From Dryas octopetala (taxonomy: Eukaryota; Streptophyta; Magnoliopsida; Rosales; Rosaceae), in the NCBI GenBank assembly GCA_963921425.1, contig OY992832.1, positions 21,736,835 through 21,800,834 of the forward strand: a stretch of 64,000 nt of DNA, read 5' to 3'. Positions 12,301 through 23,200 of the stretch are shown here, in pieces. Every line of letters begins with the position of its first letter. Within the stretch, counting starts at the first letter, position 1. Made by a program: the position numbers and the translations under genes. The notes under the pieces were generated by a model that worked only from the letters and a program-made list of their open reading frames with translations, had not been told where the DNA came from and made no database searches.

Positions 12301-13452
12301 CTCACTAAAACATTGGTAGAATCTAGATTGTCTAGGATATATTATTGAAATTGGAAAGTGTAAAATTTGGTGTTCGCTGGTTACAGGATCTAATATGGAT
12401 AGATAGATAAAAGAAACTGATATTTATATGTCCAAGCGTAGTCGTATATTTAGGCACAAATAGAAGTGTTAAATTACTCTCTTCTAATCCCTAAACTAAC
12501 AAGAAATGATTCTTTAGTTGTTATGGAATGTTGACATGGAATTTATTTAAAAAAAGCAAACAATGTGTTTTTATTCACTCTTTTTTTTTTTTTTTTAATT
12601 ATTTTCATACAAGCTCTCAAAACATATATCATTTTTAGATGTGAACAAATACTACAAGCTTAATTGTTTCAGATGCCCAAATTGGTTTGGAGATTTTCTA
12701 TGATTCAGAACTTATGTATATTTTTATCAATTAAATTTGGCGGCTATCTACAGTTGCAAATAAATTTATATGGTATTCTTCTTGTACCTTAAATTATGTG
12801 CTTGTGTGGATGAATTTCGTTATTTTGATATCATAGAAGGAAATCTGAGTCTGCTTGTCTCTGTGATGTCTTTATATTTCAACAAAGGATAAAGAAGAAA
12901 TAATCATGGAGGTCCATGAAACCTTGCATCATTAATGGCAGTTTTAAACTCAACTTTTACATGTTAGTTCATTGATTGTGTAACTCTTGAGTTATGATCC
13001 ATGTTATTTGCAAATTGCAGGGTTCTTATGAAGAGGACTTCTATGCAGAGATCCTGAAAGATGATATCATCAAACTAGATGAATCTTCAGTTTCTGCTGT
13101 TGCTGACATCCTGCCAGTGTTTACCCATAAGTCAGAGGCTGAACACAAATCTAAACAGCCTATGGAAGCCAGTGTGTCGCAATCAATTCCTTCTCAAGGT
13201 ACTGCACACCGAAGAATCAGATTCAGAATGGAAAAGGGAAAGTGTGAGCCACAAGCATTAATGAAATGCCCTAACTCAGAGCAGTCACCAAAAGGTCTAT
13301 CAGATAGGATGAACAATCGTCATGTGTTATTATATGTAATTTTTGTTTTTTTAGTACTTCTGGTTCTGTTTCTGTTGTTGCTGGGAGGTTTCTGGCAAGT
13401 CAAAAGCATCACATATAAGTCTTTGTATAAGTTTTCTGCAAGTAAATGTTAA
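6563..13452 (+). CDS. Membrane-tethered NAC transcription factor (NTL type)
   Basis: Exons 6563-6752, 9664-9917, 10650-10931 and 13021-13452 join in frame to 385 aa. All introns are GT-AG and the first splits an Ala codon. The NAC DNA-binding domain covers about residues 18-165: subdomain [19 protein letters not shown], then FEPWDLP at the first splice site, [53 protein letters not shown] and VICRLRKN. A Ser/Gln/Glu-rich regulatory stretch follows. The last exon ends in one strong membrane segment (about residues 344-367, rich in Leu/Val/Phe) and an 18-residue tail. NAC factors of this form are held in the ER or plasma membrane and cut loose under stress. Length and layout resemble the NAC040/NAC060/NAC089 group; the exact orthologue is not certain. 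The start is the first ATG before the NAC domain. A TIR element sits right after the stop. Confidence 0.93.
6753..9663 (+). other. NAC intron 1 (2.9 kb)
   Basis: It begins GTTTGTTC and ends AACTAG. It contains a GA microsatellite at 9341-9386, a short repeat-like unit at about 8210-8330 with 'ggagcc...ggctcc' wording, and an AT-rich remainder. Open frames inside (for example 7983-8174 on the minus strand, 8633-8821) do not resemble known proteins. Confidence 0.75.
9341..9386. repeat. GA microsatellite in NAC intron 1
   Basis: About 20 GA units with one GGGA break. It causes the Ser-Leu repeat seen in a minus-strand frame. Confidence 0.95.
11513..12315. mobile_element. Non-autonomous hAT element in NAC intron 3
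   Basis: The left end CAGTGTTT and right end AAACATTG form a short inverted repeat. Both ends are flanked by the same 8 bases, GTAGAATC (11505-11512 and 12316-12323), which is the hAT target-site size. Subterminal parts carry GC-richer 'gaggcg' and 'gcctcgcc' words in opposite directions, as in plant hAT MITEs that start CAGTGTTT. No transposase frame is present, so it would need a helper. Confidence 0.85.
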
Positions 13453-14241
13453 TGGAAAATACTTGGGTCCTGAGGTTTTAGGACCACCCTGTCCCGAGGT
13501 TTTAGGTGGCAAAATAGGATTTTTACATCTACACTTTTTTTAATCTTTTTAACCCAACAACCAAACACTCACTTTTTAATCTTTCTAACCCAATAAACCA
13601 AACACCACCATTTTTTCTCTTGTTCCAGAGCCATGGCACCTACCATCTGTACAAGCAGCAAGCATGAAGGCACAGCTCACTGGTTAGGATCGTTGGCTTC
13701 AAAGCTCTGTATTAGCACGAGGTTTGGCTTGCATGTGGTGATCTCGGCAGTGTTGCACTCGCAGAGTTGCTGGTATTGGCATTGTCGAAGTCAATTTGGT
13801 GAAGGCCCTTCTTATTCTGGAGCTCTTGTATGATTAGCTTCTTAATAGGAATTCTAATAGGTAACCTCAGCTTGGATGTGTGAGAAAAGAACCATGGCAG
13901 ATCTGCTATGGCTGGAATTCCAATGGGCAACAAGGGGAAAAACGATGGTAGACTCTGGGATGCTGGGTGGCGGTGTTTCTGGGTGGGTTGTTGCAGCAGA
14001 GACTACGGTGGTTGAAGGCTATGTGGAAACGGCAGTGGTGGTGGAGGTGGTGAACTGGAAAAGTGGTTTCTCTGGGTGGGTCGCTGCACCAGGGACGACT
14101 GTGATTGAAGGCCATGTGGAAACGGCAGTGGTGGTGGAGGTGGTGAACTGGAAAAGTGGTTGTTTGGATGTGTGGTTAATTAGAAAACATGGTGTTTGAG
14201 TACTAGGTGGTCCTAAAACCTCAAGACCTAAATATTTCCCA
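13453..14241. mobile_element. Non-autonomous TIR element with 7-bp TSD, directly after the NAC stop codon
   Basis: Terminal inverted repeats at 13453-13489 and 14205-14241 match at about 33 of 37 positions, sharing TGAGGTTTTAGGACCACC. Both ends are flanked by ATGTTAA (13446-13452 and 14242-14248). The left copy contains the NAC stop codon TAA. Inside are a short duplicated phrase at about 13537-13608 and a 93-bp unit repeated twice (about 13974-14160). A frame at 13876-14199 is Val/Gly-rich only because of this repeat. No transposase is seen. Confidence 0.85.
13974..14160. repeat. 93-bp tandem repeat, two copies, inside the TIR element
   Basis: The phrase CTGGGTGGG recurs 93 bases apart (13979 and 14072). 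Both copies contain GAAACGGCAGTGGTGGTGG followed by AACTGGAAAAGTGG. Confidence 0.85.
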
Positions 14242-14724
14242 ATGTTAATATAATAAGACTTGTTTTTTTGGCCTGGTCATGATTTTTCTCGAGTGTTTGA
14301 GTAAGTTTAAGGACCTTAAAATTAGAACACTGCATGTCTTTTGATTCTTGAGATCCATATTTAGTTTCCCACTTTCCCATGTTGACACTGGTTTCTGGAG
14401 GCAGTATTTTGGAGAGGGGGGTCTTCCTTTTTTCTTGGTGAAAATATAACACTCCAGATGTTTTCTGTGACAATAAAGCACTTTACATGTTTTTTGGATG
14501 AAGGTAGACACTCCAAGGTGTTAACTAGGGTTTACGGCCAAAAAGAAAAGAAAAAAATGTGAAACCATGTTAAACAGGGCTTTCACCATCCAATGGAGTA
14601 GCCCGGTCAAATATATGCATCTTTTTGGCCGCTTCTTATGTACCTCCAATTTTCTTTTCTAACCTCCTAAAACCTTTCCCTCCAAGTTTCAATTTTGCCC
14701 TCAACTGTTAAGAAAAAAAAAAAG

Positions 14725-15837
14725 AGGACTGCTATTTACATTTTTTTTTTTTTTGCATACCCTTTTAAAAAATAAAAAAAAACCTAAGAGAAAAGACTAC
14801 CTTACCCCTCTTTAATTTCTTCTCCTTCTCCTTTCCTTACCCACACACCCCATCCCCCGTACACACACACACCCCATCCCCATCCCCATTTTTTTTTTTT
14901 TTCTTCTTCTTCTTCCCCCACCTGCACCCCCACCTGCACCCCCACCTACACCATTTCTTATTATTCTTCTTCTTCTCCCCACCCCCCTGCACCATTTCTC
15001 TTCTTCTTCCCCCCACCCCCACCCCCACCCCCACTCCCACTCCCACTTGCACCTTTATCTTCTTCTTCCCCCCACCCCAACCACTAAGGGTGGGTAGATG
15101 TCGGTAACCGATCCGACATGGCCCATAGGGGTAAACCGATTATCGAATCGATGGGGATCGAATACAGCAAAATGGAACTGCCGCCGACCCGCCGTATTGA
15201 TGGGGGTCGGTTACCAACTTTTCGGGTTCGGTAGGCATTGATCAGCAGTATCGATTGGCGGTATCAAACGTTTTGGTGTTTCAACAAAGGGTGGTATTAC
15301 ACTGCTTCCGCCTCCGATCATGTCGGCCCGGTTCGATAACCCAATCGAAACTGATATTTCACACCAAGACACCGAATCGATCGATTCAGTTGCGGTTTAG
15401 TCGTCGGTATTTCGGTTGATTCGATTAAAGAACCCAGCCCTACAAACCACCTCCCCCTGAGCCCTCCCCTCCTCTCCAGCTCCTCTGTCCCTGCCGCCTC
15501 CCCCCGAGCCAGCCCCTCATCTTTTTCTCCTTCCCTCTCTCTTTTCGCCTCGCAGACAGCCAAAATCTTAAAAAAATAAATAAAAATTGCAGGGGCTGTA
15601 CACAAAGAAAGGGAGAGAGCAGAGGGGAAGAAAAGAAAGAGAGACAAGGGGAGAGAGGAGAGAGGGGCGGAGAGGGGGTGGGGTGGTTGCCGGCAGTGGT
15701 GGGCTTTGACAGTGGTGGGTTGCTCGGCATGGTCGGGATGGGGTGTGTGTGTTGGGTGTTTGTTTGTTTTTTTTTTCTTTTCTTTTGTTTAGGAGGATGG
15801 TGCAAAAAGAAAAAAAAAAGTGTGCAAATAGTAGCCT
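14725..15837. mobile_element. Low-complexity TIR element, host of a nested hAT copy
   Basis: Left end AGGACTGCTATTTACA and right end (reverse) AGGCTACTATTTGCACAC are inverted relatives. The inside holds C-rich tandem runs such as CACCCCCACCTGCACC (14.86-15.06 kb) and G/A-rich runs on the other side. Both flanks are poly-A, so the target duplication cannot be read. A related element lies at about 33242-34425. Confidence 0.6.
15085..15442. mobile_element. Small hAT-type MITE nested in the low-complexity element
   Basis: It starts TAAGGGTGGGTA and ends (reverse) TAGGGCTGGGTTC. Flanks CCAACCAC (15077-15084) and CAAACCAC (15443-15450) match at 7 of 8 bases, the hAT size. The inside is full of 'accga', 'tcggt' and 'cgatt' words also seen in the elements near 39.7 and 59.3 kb. 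Confidence 0.65.
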
Positions 15838-16069
15838 AAAAAAAAAAACTATCGACCAAACCAAAATAAAAAAATAAAAAACCAAATCGACCCCACCCAC
15901 CTACGGACCTACCTCACTGGCCTCATCACTGGCCCCACCACCGGCCGGCAACCTCCTCTCTCTCTCTCTCTTTCTCTTTCGGTATAATAAATTAAAGAAA
16001 GCCAAGTAATCTCTTTTGTTAACATTCCGATGTAGAAGTCATTAAAGTAAGTAATTGAGCAATATTGAC

Positions 16070-16860
16070 AGGAGAAATTTCATTAAATAACTATTTTTAA
16101 TACAACCATATCTTTTTTAACCCACAATTCAGAACTTTATCTTTTATAACTGTTTGGCCACTTTTGAGACCAAATTACCTTCCCCTCTCTCTCTCTCTCC
16201 CCCTCTTTCTCAGTCTCTCTGTTCAGCCACCAGCAACATTTCTCAGCCGCCGGGCCCACCACGTCGTTCTCCTCCACCCCCACCGTCGGGCCCAGCAGCA
16301 TCCCCGGTTGATCCTACGCTGATGCTCTTTCCCCTTCCTCTCTCTTCGTTACTCGAGCATTCAACCCCCACCCATCTGCAAGTGATTCGAAATTTCAGAT
16401 ATGTTGGATTGGATCTATTGCATCACCTCCATGCTATAGTTGTCCAAATATGAGGCAACTGACAAAACCAAGCTGAAGATATTTTTACGGGATTTTTCAT
16501 CTTGTGAAAAAATAAAGAAAATCCACGAGATCAAAATGAAAGATTGTTTTGTTTAATGTACAAGGCCTCAAATGAAAAGAGAGAAAAAGTTGCAGACTAT
16601 AAAATTATAGACAAAAGTCACTGACCCAACAACAGCCATCTCTCTCTCTCTCTCACTTTTTTTTGTCAATTTTTTCATTTTTAGATCTTACTTTAGCAAA
16701 CTTTGATCTGAATTTGTTGTTTCATAAAATTCCGTTACGAGTTTGTTGTTCTAAATATGAAATTTTGACTTGGGTTTAAGAATAATAAAAGTTATTTTTT
16801 ATGCTGGAAAATCAAAATAGTTTAAAAAATATTAAAAGGGTATATGAATAAAATTACTCA
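16070..16860. mobile_element. Partial copy of the 'gaaatttcattaaataac' TIR family
   Basis: The left end GGAGAAATTTCATTAAATAA and the next 100 bases match both ends of the larger element at 32174-34474. The stretch 16670-16790 matches the reverse strand of about 32500-32660. Its own right end was not found, so it may be truncated. Confidence 0.55.
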
Positions 16861-17629
16861 TTCCATATTTGGGTATAATTGTTCATTTATCTTAAAAAAT
16901 GATGTAGGATAAGAAGAGAAAATTGTTGAGCATGAATGAACCCGTTCAAAAATACGTTGTTAGAACTTTGATGACAAAAATACCCACCAAAAATTAGAGA
17001 GATGGAAAAATGAACAGTAGTGACGGATTGGGAGCAAAGTAAGACATGAATTAAAGTTTGGGGGGCTCTAAGTGAGACAAAATAAAGATCGAGGGACATA
17101 GGAGCAAAGTGAGACATGCGTGATAGCTTGCGGGCACTGCTATAAATAACTCAAAACAAAAAGAGACTTTCAGTTTCTTTAGTTTTATAATATACGGAAT
17201 AAAATTTTATGACTTTTAAAATTTTAACTAAAGTTCAATAATATTGTAATTATTTCATGTTACATAATATTGATTCATTATTTTATATTTTTTTCACACA
17301 TATCAAGCGCCGAGTGGTCGGTGGCCATTTTTAATTGTTCGACAGTGCATTTTTACTTCTTTGTCAAGCCCTGATTTGTCGGCTTTATATTAGATTTTAA
17401 CTCAGAGTTAAAACCTAATATGTAGCATCCACAAATTATTCTATACCCTAAAAAGATATGAGGTTAACCCGTATCTTATACTCTCAAAAAATAAAAAAAA
17501 TAATGACATATTTCTTTGATAAAATAATGATTAAAGGACTTTATTTAGAAAAAAAAAAATCATAAGGTCTTTTTCTAAATAAAAAATGTTAGAAGACTAA
17601 ACTGTAATTTTTTCAAACTAAAAATCAAA

Positions 17630-17847
17630 AACCTTCGTCTTCGTCTTCGTCTTTTTCCTTTCGTCGCCGAGAAGGGAGACACCATAAACCCCCGCTGAGC
17701 TTCTTGTTCTTGCTCTGTCTTTCATAGTTCAAAACACCAAAACCCCGAAATCGAAACTTAATTTTAACCAAAAAAAAAGAAAAGAAAATTGAAACTTCAA
17801 AACCTCTCCATTATTTCCCAGCCCATCTCCATTTTTGTGTTCTAAAC

Positions 17848-17890
<43 letters not shown>

Positions 17891-18180
17891 CTTTAAACTA
17901 AAATTTACCAGAGGGCTCTAGTTACACCCATTTTTCTTTGCAAACCAAGAAGTGAAGGCAGACCCAGCAGCGGTATAACCCAAAAGCTTGTCGTGTTGGA
18001 GAAGGAAACTTTGTTGAGTTAGTTTCACAAGAACACAATCGTCCTGATATGTGTTTTTATATTCTTAGTTTGTTCACGTTTGCACTAAATCTTATGATTT
18101 TTGGTTTGCATGTTAATCCCATTTCTTTGAAGAGAAGCTAATAGGATTTGTTCCACCCTATGAGGTCACCAAACAGCAAG
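17630..18180 (+). other. Likely 5' leader exon of TAF4
   Basis: A CT-rich, less AT-biased stretch with a GA microsatellite (17851-17889) ends CACCAAACAGCAAG|GTAAAAG, a good splice donor. No long frame lies inside, and the TAF4 start codon follows 2 kb later. The arrangement suggests a leader exon and a leader intron. Only transcript data can show the true 5' end. Confidence 0.45.
17851..17889. repeat. GA microsatellite in the TAF4 leader region
   Basis: About 19 GA units follow 'aacctt'. A position in the leader or core promoter would make it a candidate GAGA-type regulatory tract. Confidence 0.95.
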
Positions 18181-20171
18181 GTAAAAGATCTATCTTTAAT
18201 ATTTTGATGAAATTAGAACTGATATAATGGTGTACTAGATGTGGGTATTGATTTTGATGCAATGTCAGTTTGATCTTAAGAAAATTTATGTGTTTTTATA
18301 ACTTCAATTGATTCTGCGTTGGATTAGTAAGGATAAATTTTATTGACTCTCAAAAGGGTTAGATGAGGGCTAAGACAGAAGCTATATATTTTTGGTTAAG
18401 GTGTTTGGTTGATGGTTATGATTAGTTAGGTGATTGTTATTCTGTTTTCCACTATTTGGGTTCTTCAAATAAGTTGATTGGGACTGTGTTATAGAACATG
18501 AGATAAATTATGTTGGGTAGTTGGGATTGCAGAGGCCGGTTGTGTGTTGATAGTCAATCTTTCTATTAGGTGTATGTGAGAGTTCCATTTGAGTTAGGGA
18601 TTAAGAATAGGAAAAACAAATTTGATGTTAATTTAGTTATTTTGAAAATCTGGAAATTTTAGAGATTGTCAGCGTGGCTGCTCATTGAATGAGTCTTGAT
18701 TTAAGAAATTGGCCTTTTTACATATCAAAGTGGACTTAATACGAGTCATTTCTAAACTAAATTTTAATGCGAAATGGATTTAAGATGAAATTTTGGTGAA
18801 TTTTCAAAGTTGGGATTGTGCTCACCCAATTTTCAAAATAGATTTCGGTAACTTTTTGTGATACTCCTGAGTGGCTGAGTATCACATTGATTGTTATTTA
18901 CTAGAGAGATCTAAGGTATAAGCACGGCATAAGAACCAAAATAAAATAGAATTAGCACTTTTGGGGAGGCTTTTGGTTGTCGGATAATCATAACTAGTAA
19001 ACAACCAAGGGAAAAAAGATGAAGTGGGATATGTGCAGCCCTTCCCAAAGCCAAAGTAAGCTATTGTGAAACTGATTATGCCAACAAGTGTATAGATGCT
19101 GAACAAAAAAGTAGTCACCTCATTCTGGAGTTCCATAAATTTTCCACTTGCCATCATCCCATAGTTAATGTTTAGTGAAATGATATGGCACTCTTGGCAC
19201 CTTAGATTTTCAAAATAAAGTACTTGCTGTTAACTGGCCTTTGACGAGCCTGATCTTTGTAGAGGAAAGAAGAGTCCTGGGTGTCTTACTAGAGCAACCC
19301 CCGCAAATTCGTTGCCCCTCATATGTTTATTAGCGGCACAAGGACATCAATCGCGTCATAAAAGAGAAATTGTGCCAATCACCTGCAGTGTCTGGCAAAC
19401 CTAGCTTATGCGTAGTGGCTGCAGTGGCCCCACTGAAATATTTTCATCTGATTTTTTTCACAAGTATTGCATACATTTTTTATTTTTATTTTATCGAAGT
19501 TGGAACCCCACAAAATTATAACCTCTCACCTAGCTGAGGATTTTGTAATTATCACTTGCCACGCCTTTGCCTCTTTCTCTCTCCCTCACACTCTCTCACT
19601 GTTTTCTAGCTCTCTTAGAATATAATATTTTTTCTTCTGCAATAGTAGATCTTGCTGCTGTTTTTCAACAAAGAATGTAAATGTAGAGAAATGAAGGAAT
19701 TCAAATTAGGGTCCGCTCTAGCTATAAGTTGCCACTTGCCAATCAATCATGCCCCACGGAGCCAATTATTTTGCATTTTCCAGGGCCCTTTTCTCTGTCT
19801 ATCTCTCTAATCTTTTTCTTAAGCTTTTCAATGTCATTTGGATATAAGTATATTAAATTTTTACCTTTTTTTTCAAAAATGTAATAAATTTATACTTTTC
19901 TTTTTATTTCAATGGGATTTATATGCTTATATATGTGTGTGTGTGTGTGTGTGTGTGCAAGCGCGCACGCGCGTGAATCCTACTAATTGAATTATTTCAT
20001 CTGGGTATGAGTTTGTGTGGTATGAAGAATTAAATTTTAGTAATTTATTGCTTATTAGTTCAAATTATTAATTGATCCTTTACGTTTGCTTCCACAAAGA
20101 TAAAATCCTGAGACCCACTGGTGAAAATAAACCTTTCAAAGCCCCAAAGGCATTGACACATATATCTCATC
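18181..20171 (+). other. Presumed TAF4 leader intron
   Basis: No gene is supported. A minus-strand frame at 18894-19157 encodes 87 hydrophobic residues but matches nothing I recognise. A TG microsatellite lies at 19933-19957. The true acceptor before the start codon at 20172 is not clear. Confidence 0.4.
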
Positions 20172-20215
20172 ATGGACCCATCCATTGTGAAGAAACTCCT
20201 TGAAGACGATGAGGT

Positions 20216-20254
<39 letters not shown>

Positions 20255-23200
20255 CTCTCTCTGTGCCATATCTCAAGCTTTGAATATTAAATTCTAACTG
20301 TTTTTTAATAATAATTTCCAAAGGACGAAACCATGCATTCAGGCGCAGATGTGGAGGCCTTCCAGGCTGCCCTGAATAGGGACATACAAGGAGATGTGTC
20401 TGCTTCCCAGCCTTCTGATTCAGTCTCCGGTATCCTTCTTAACCTTCTTTTTGATTCTAAGAACTAACTGGACGTAATCATAGACCTATTTCAGATTACT
20501 CTGTGAATAGTTGGTTAGAATTAATTAATTTTGATAGTTAACTTTGGTGTATGTTTAAATTTTAGAAAGCACGAGTGGGATTTGTGGGCTTAAGTATGAT
20601 TTAGTGTATGTTTAAGTATGATTTAGTATGCTTTATGGGATTTATGGGTGTTTTTGGTGGGAATATATTTTGTAACTGCAATGTTGCAACTGTAGTTGTG
20701 TGAGTTAACCGAAACTGTAGTTGCAGCTAACTGAAATTGTAGTTGCAGTTAACCGAAACTATAGTTGCATTTAACCGAAACTAGTTGCAGTTGCTCGATG
20801 CTGTTTTGTCCTGAAAGTTTCAAAATGGACATGCTGGAGTTATGGGAATATTGGAAAGTTGTCAGGTCCTAATCGTTAAGGGACTTATAAAAGTAGTAGA
20901 TAGTTCATTAACATAACCTAAAGTTTTATTCAAAATTTCAATATTCTTTCATAATTTCTGTCATTTCTCTCTTGTTGTTTTTCCATACCGTATGTTGTCA
21001 ACATTTTTGTGTTTCTGAACCTTTGTTATTTCTGTTGACACCAATATATACCTTGACCGTTACTTTGCCTCCATTTTCGCCATTTTATTCCAATCATCAT
21101 CAATGTATTTTTGCCATTTATGCCTTCATTTTGCATTTCTGATTCTAAATTATCAGAAGTGATTTGAAATCAATGCATCTTTAAATTTTTTTTTTTGAAA
21201 GGATCTGTCGTTCGTTTCAACCTTAAAAAGCAACTTCCAAACAATTTAGAAAAGCTTGTTCGGGTGTTAAGCTCACCATCTCTAGTCAAATTTCTTTGGC
21301 TTTTGCTTATGTTCGTGACCAGAACACCTTGATTATACATGATGTGTGCAACTAAATAATGCAGCAGTTTTGCCTCCAGGAAACAACAATATTTCTAGTC
21401 AGTCATTACCTCAGTTGCATACGACAAGCCAGGATGAAAATGCAGCTTGTCAAATTCAGCAAGACCAAAAAATTGCACAGCAGCGAGAACTACATTCATA
21501 TGAAATGGAGTTAAAGCAACAAGGGTTTGTTTATGAGAATATGCAACAAAAAAATGATGCCTCACAGGAACTTAATCACCTCCCTTTGCCCCAGAAGCAA
21601 CCCCAAGGTGACCTCCAAGAAGGGCATGCAGAACAAAAACCCCTCCAGATTCCTGAAACAACTGGAATGCCGATTTCTGGAAAAAATCCAAGATCTATAC
21701 AGGAGGACATTACACCTAATCCAGAAAGTGAATCTCAGTACTTAAAGCTTCAGAAGATGAGTAGTCAACAGGCAATGATCACAGCGCAGCCAAGAAACCC
21801 GATCAATCGCAGTAAACAAGTATCATTTTCCCAGTTGCTACCTGTCTTAGTGCCTCAACTTGATAACGACAGGTCCAATAAACTCACTACTCTATTTGAG
21901 AAACTCAAGGTGGGTCCAACTCCTACTCACAATGCTTTATGAAGGTGTTGTGCATTTTGTCTTTTTTTTTTTTTTTTTTTTTCTGGCCAGGTTGTTTGTG
22001 TGCTGATATCTGTACTGTTTTTGCTATTATAGAAAAATGAAATCTCCAAAGATGCTTTTGTCCGGCACCTTAAAAGTATTGTCGGGGACCAGATGCTCAA
22101 ATTGGCAGTACTGGAAGTGCAATCGCAGGTAAGTATAGAATGCATTTAATATTATTTTAACTAATTAATAACCTTTTGATGTCGAAACTAAGTTGAAAGC
22201 CAGCATATAAAACTCTTGCAGCGTGTACCTAAACGCCAGTTACCTCCTCAGGCTTCAGTGCAGAAACAACCTCCTAGGATGCTATCTATTAGTGCAGGTT
22301 CTACACAGTTCACTGATACTCGTTCATTTGCACTTCAACAGAGAGGCACTAACTCTCCCACAGACTTATCGCACATTCCCTCTTCAACAGTTATAGTTCA
22401 TACTGACTCAAGCCATCCAGTCACTGAAAACAGTGCTAAAAATTTGAGGGAGGCAGAACAACAGTCAGATATTTCTCATGGAATGCAAGTAAGTCAAATG
22501 TCTTCATCCAGCGTGGTAGCAGCTAATCAAATAAGGGAGCACACCTCAGTTCCTATACAAGTACTTAGCAAGCAGCAGCAACAACAACTGCACCCGTATT
22601 CAGGGACAAATGTCGATACTTGCACATTGTCTATCAAACCGCAACCTCATGATTCACAACTGAGGCAAATTCCACAACATCAAAGCATGGATTCAGCTCA
22701 GTCATGTGAGGGAGCGAGCATCATGAGTGTGTCCAAAATGGAGAGGCAAAACTTTATGAATGACCCTAGTAGACTGCAGCGTGAATCTCTTTCATGCTTT
22801 ACAAATAATTCGACTTTACAACAGAATCCCATTCCTCGACAGTCCTCAAATAAAGAACAGAAATCTGGTCCTTTGTCATCAATGGCTTATGTTAAACAGG
22901 AACCAATTAATCAGACTGCTGAGCTGCAGCACAAGCCCCTATTGTCTAATTCACAGAGATTGCCTTCTGTTTCTATTGCACCACTTGAACAGGGAAATGC
23001 ATCACCTGAAATTTCAATGGATGAGTCTTTAGAGATACGATCTTCTAGAATGGGTGTTTCAACATCTGTAAGCATGGTGCCTTCCCCATCTACAAGTTTA
23101 GTGCCCCCAAAATCTGTTTCTCCAATGATGCAAACCAATCCTAATGTCTTGGTAATTCCATTCCCTCATCTATGCTTCGCTTCATATGCATTTGTTTGGT

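Larger units (their letters stand above)
14249..17629. other. Intergenic region between NAC and TAF4, packed with repeats
   Basis: 14249-14530 probably carries the original NAC 3' UTR. Then come a low-complexity C-rich element with a hAT insertion (14.7-15.8 kb), a 'gaaatttcattaaataac' element from about 16070, and AT-rich DNA up to the TAF4 leader. No protein-coding gene is supported. The Ser/Pro/Leu-rich frames at 15.3-16.4 kb come from CT/CCCC low-complexity tracts. Confidence 0.6.

Noticed and set aside
13876..14199. 107-aa Val/Gly-rich frame
   Set aside because: It is produced by the 93-bp tandem repeat inside a TIR element.
14837..15900. Frames rich in Val-Gly, Lys or Pro-Ser-Leu
   Set aside because: They are translations of C-rich and CT/GA low-complexity runs in a non-autonomous element.
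18894..19157. 87-aa hydrophobic minus-strand frame in the TAF4 leader intron
   Set aside because: No recognised family, no neighbouring exon, and AT-rich composition like the surrounding intron.
20060..20321. Arg-Glu repeat frames on the minus strand
   Set aside because: They are the reverse translation of the CT microsatellite in TAF4 intron 1.
22911..23138. Minus-strand frame over TAF4 exon 5
   Set aside because: It is a shadow of the real coding strand.
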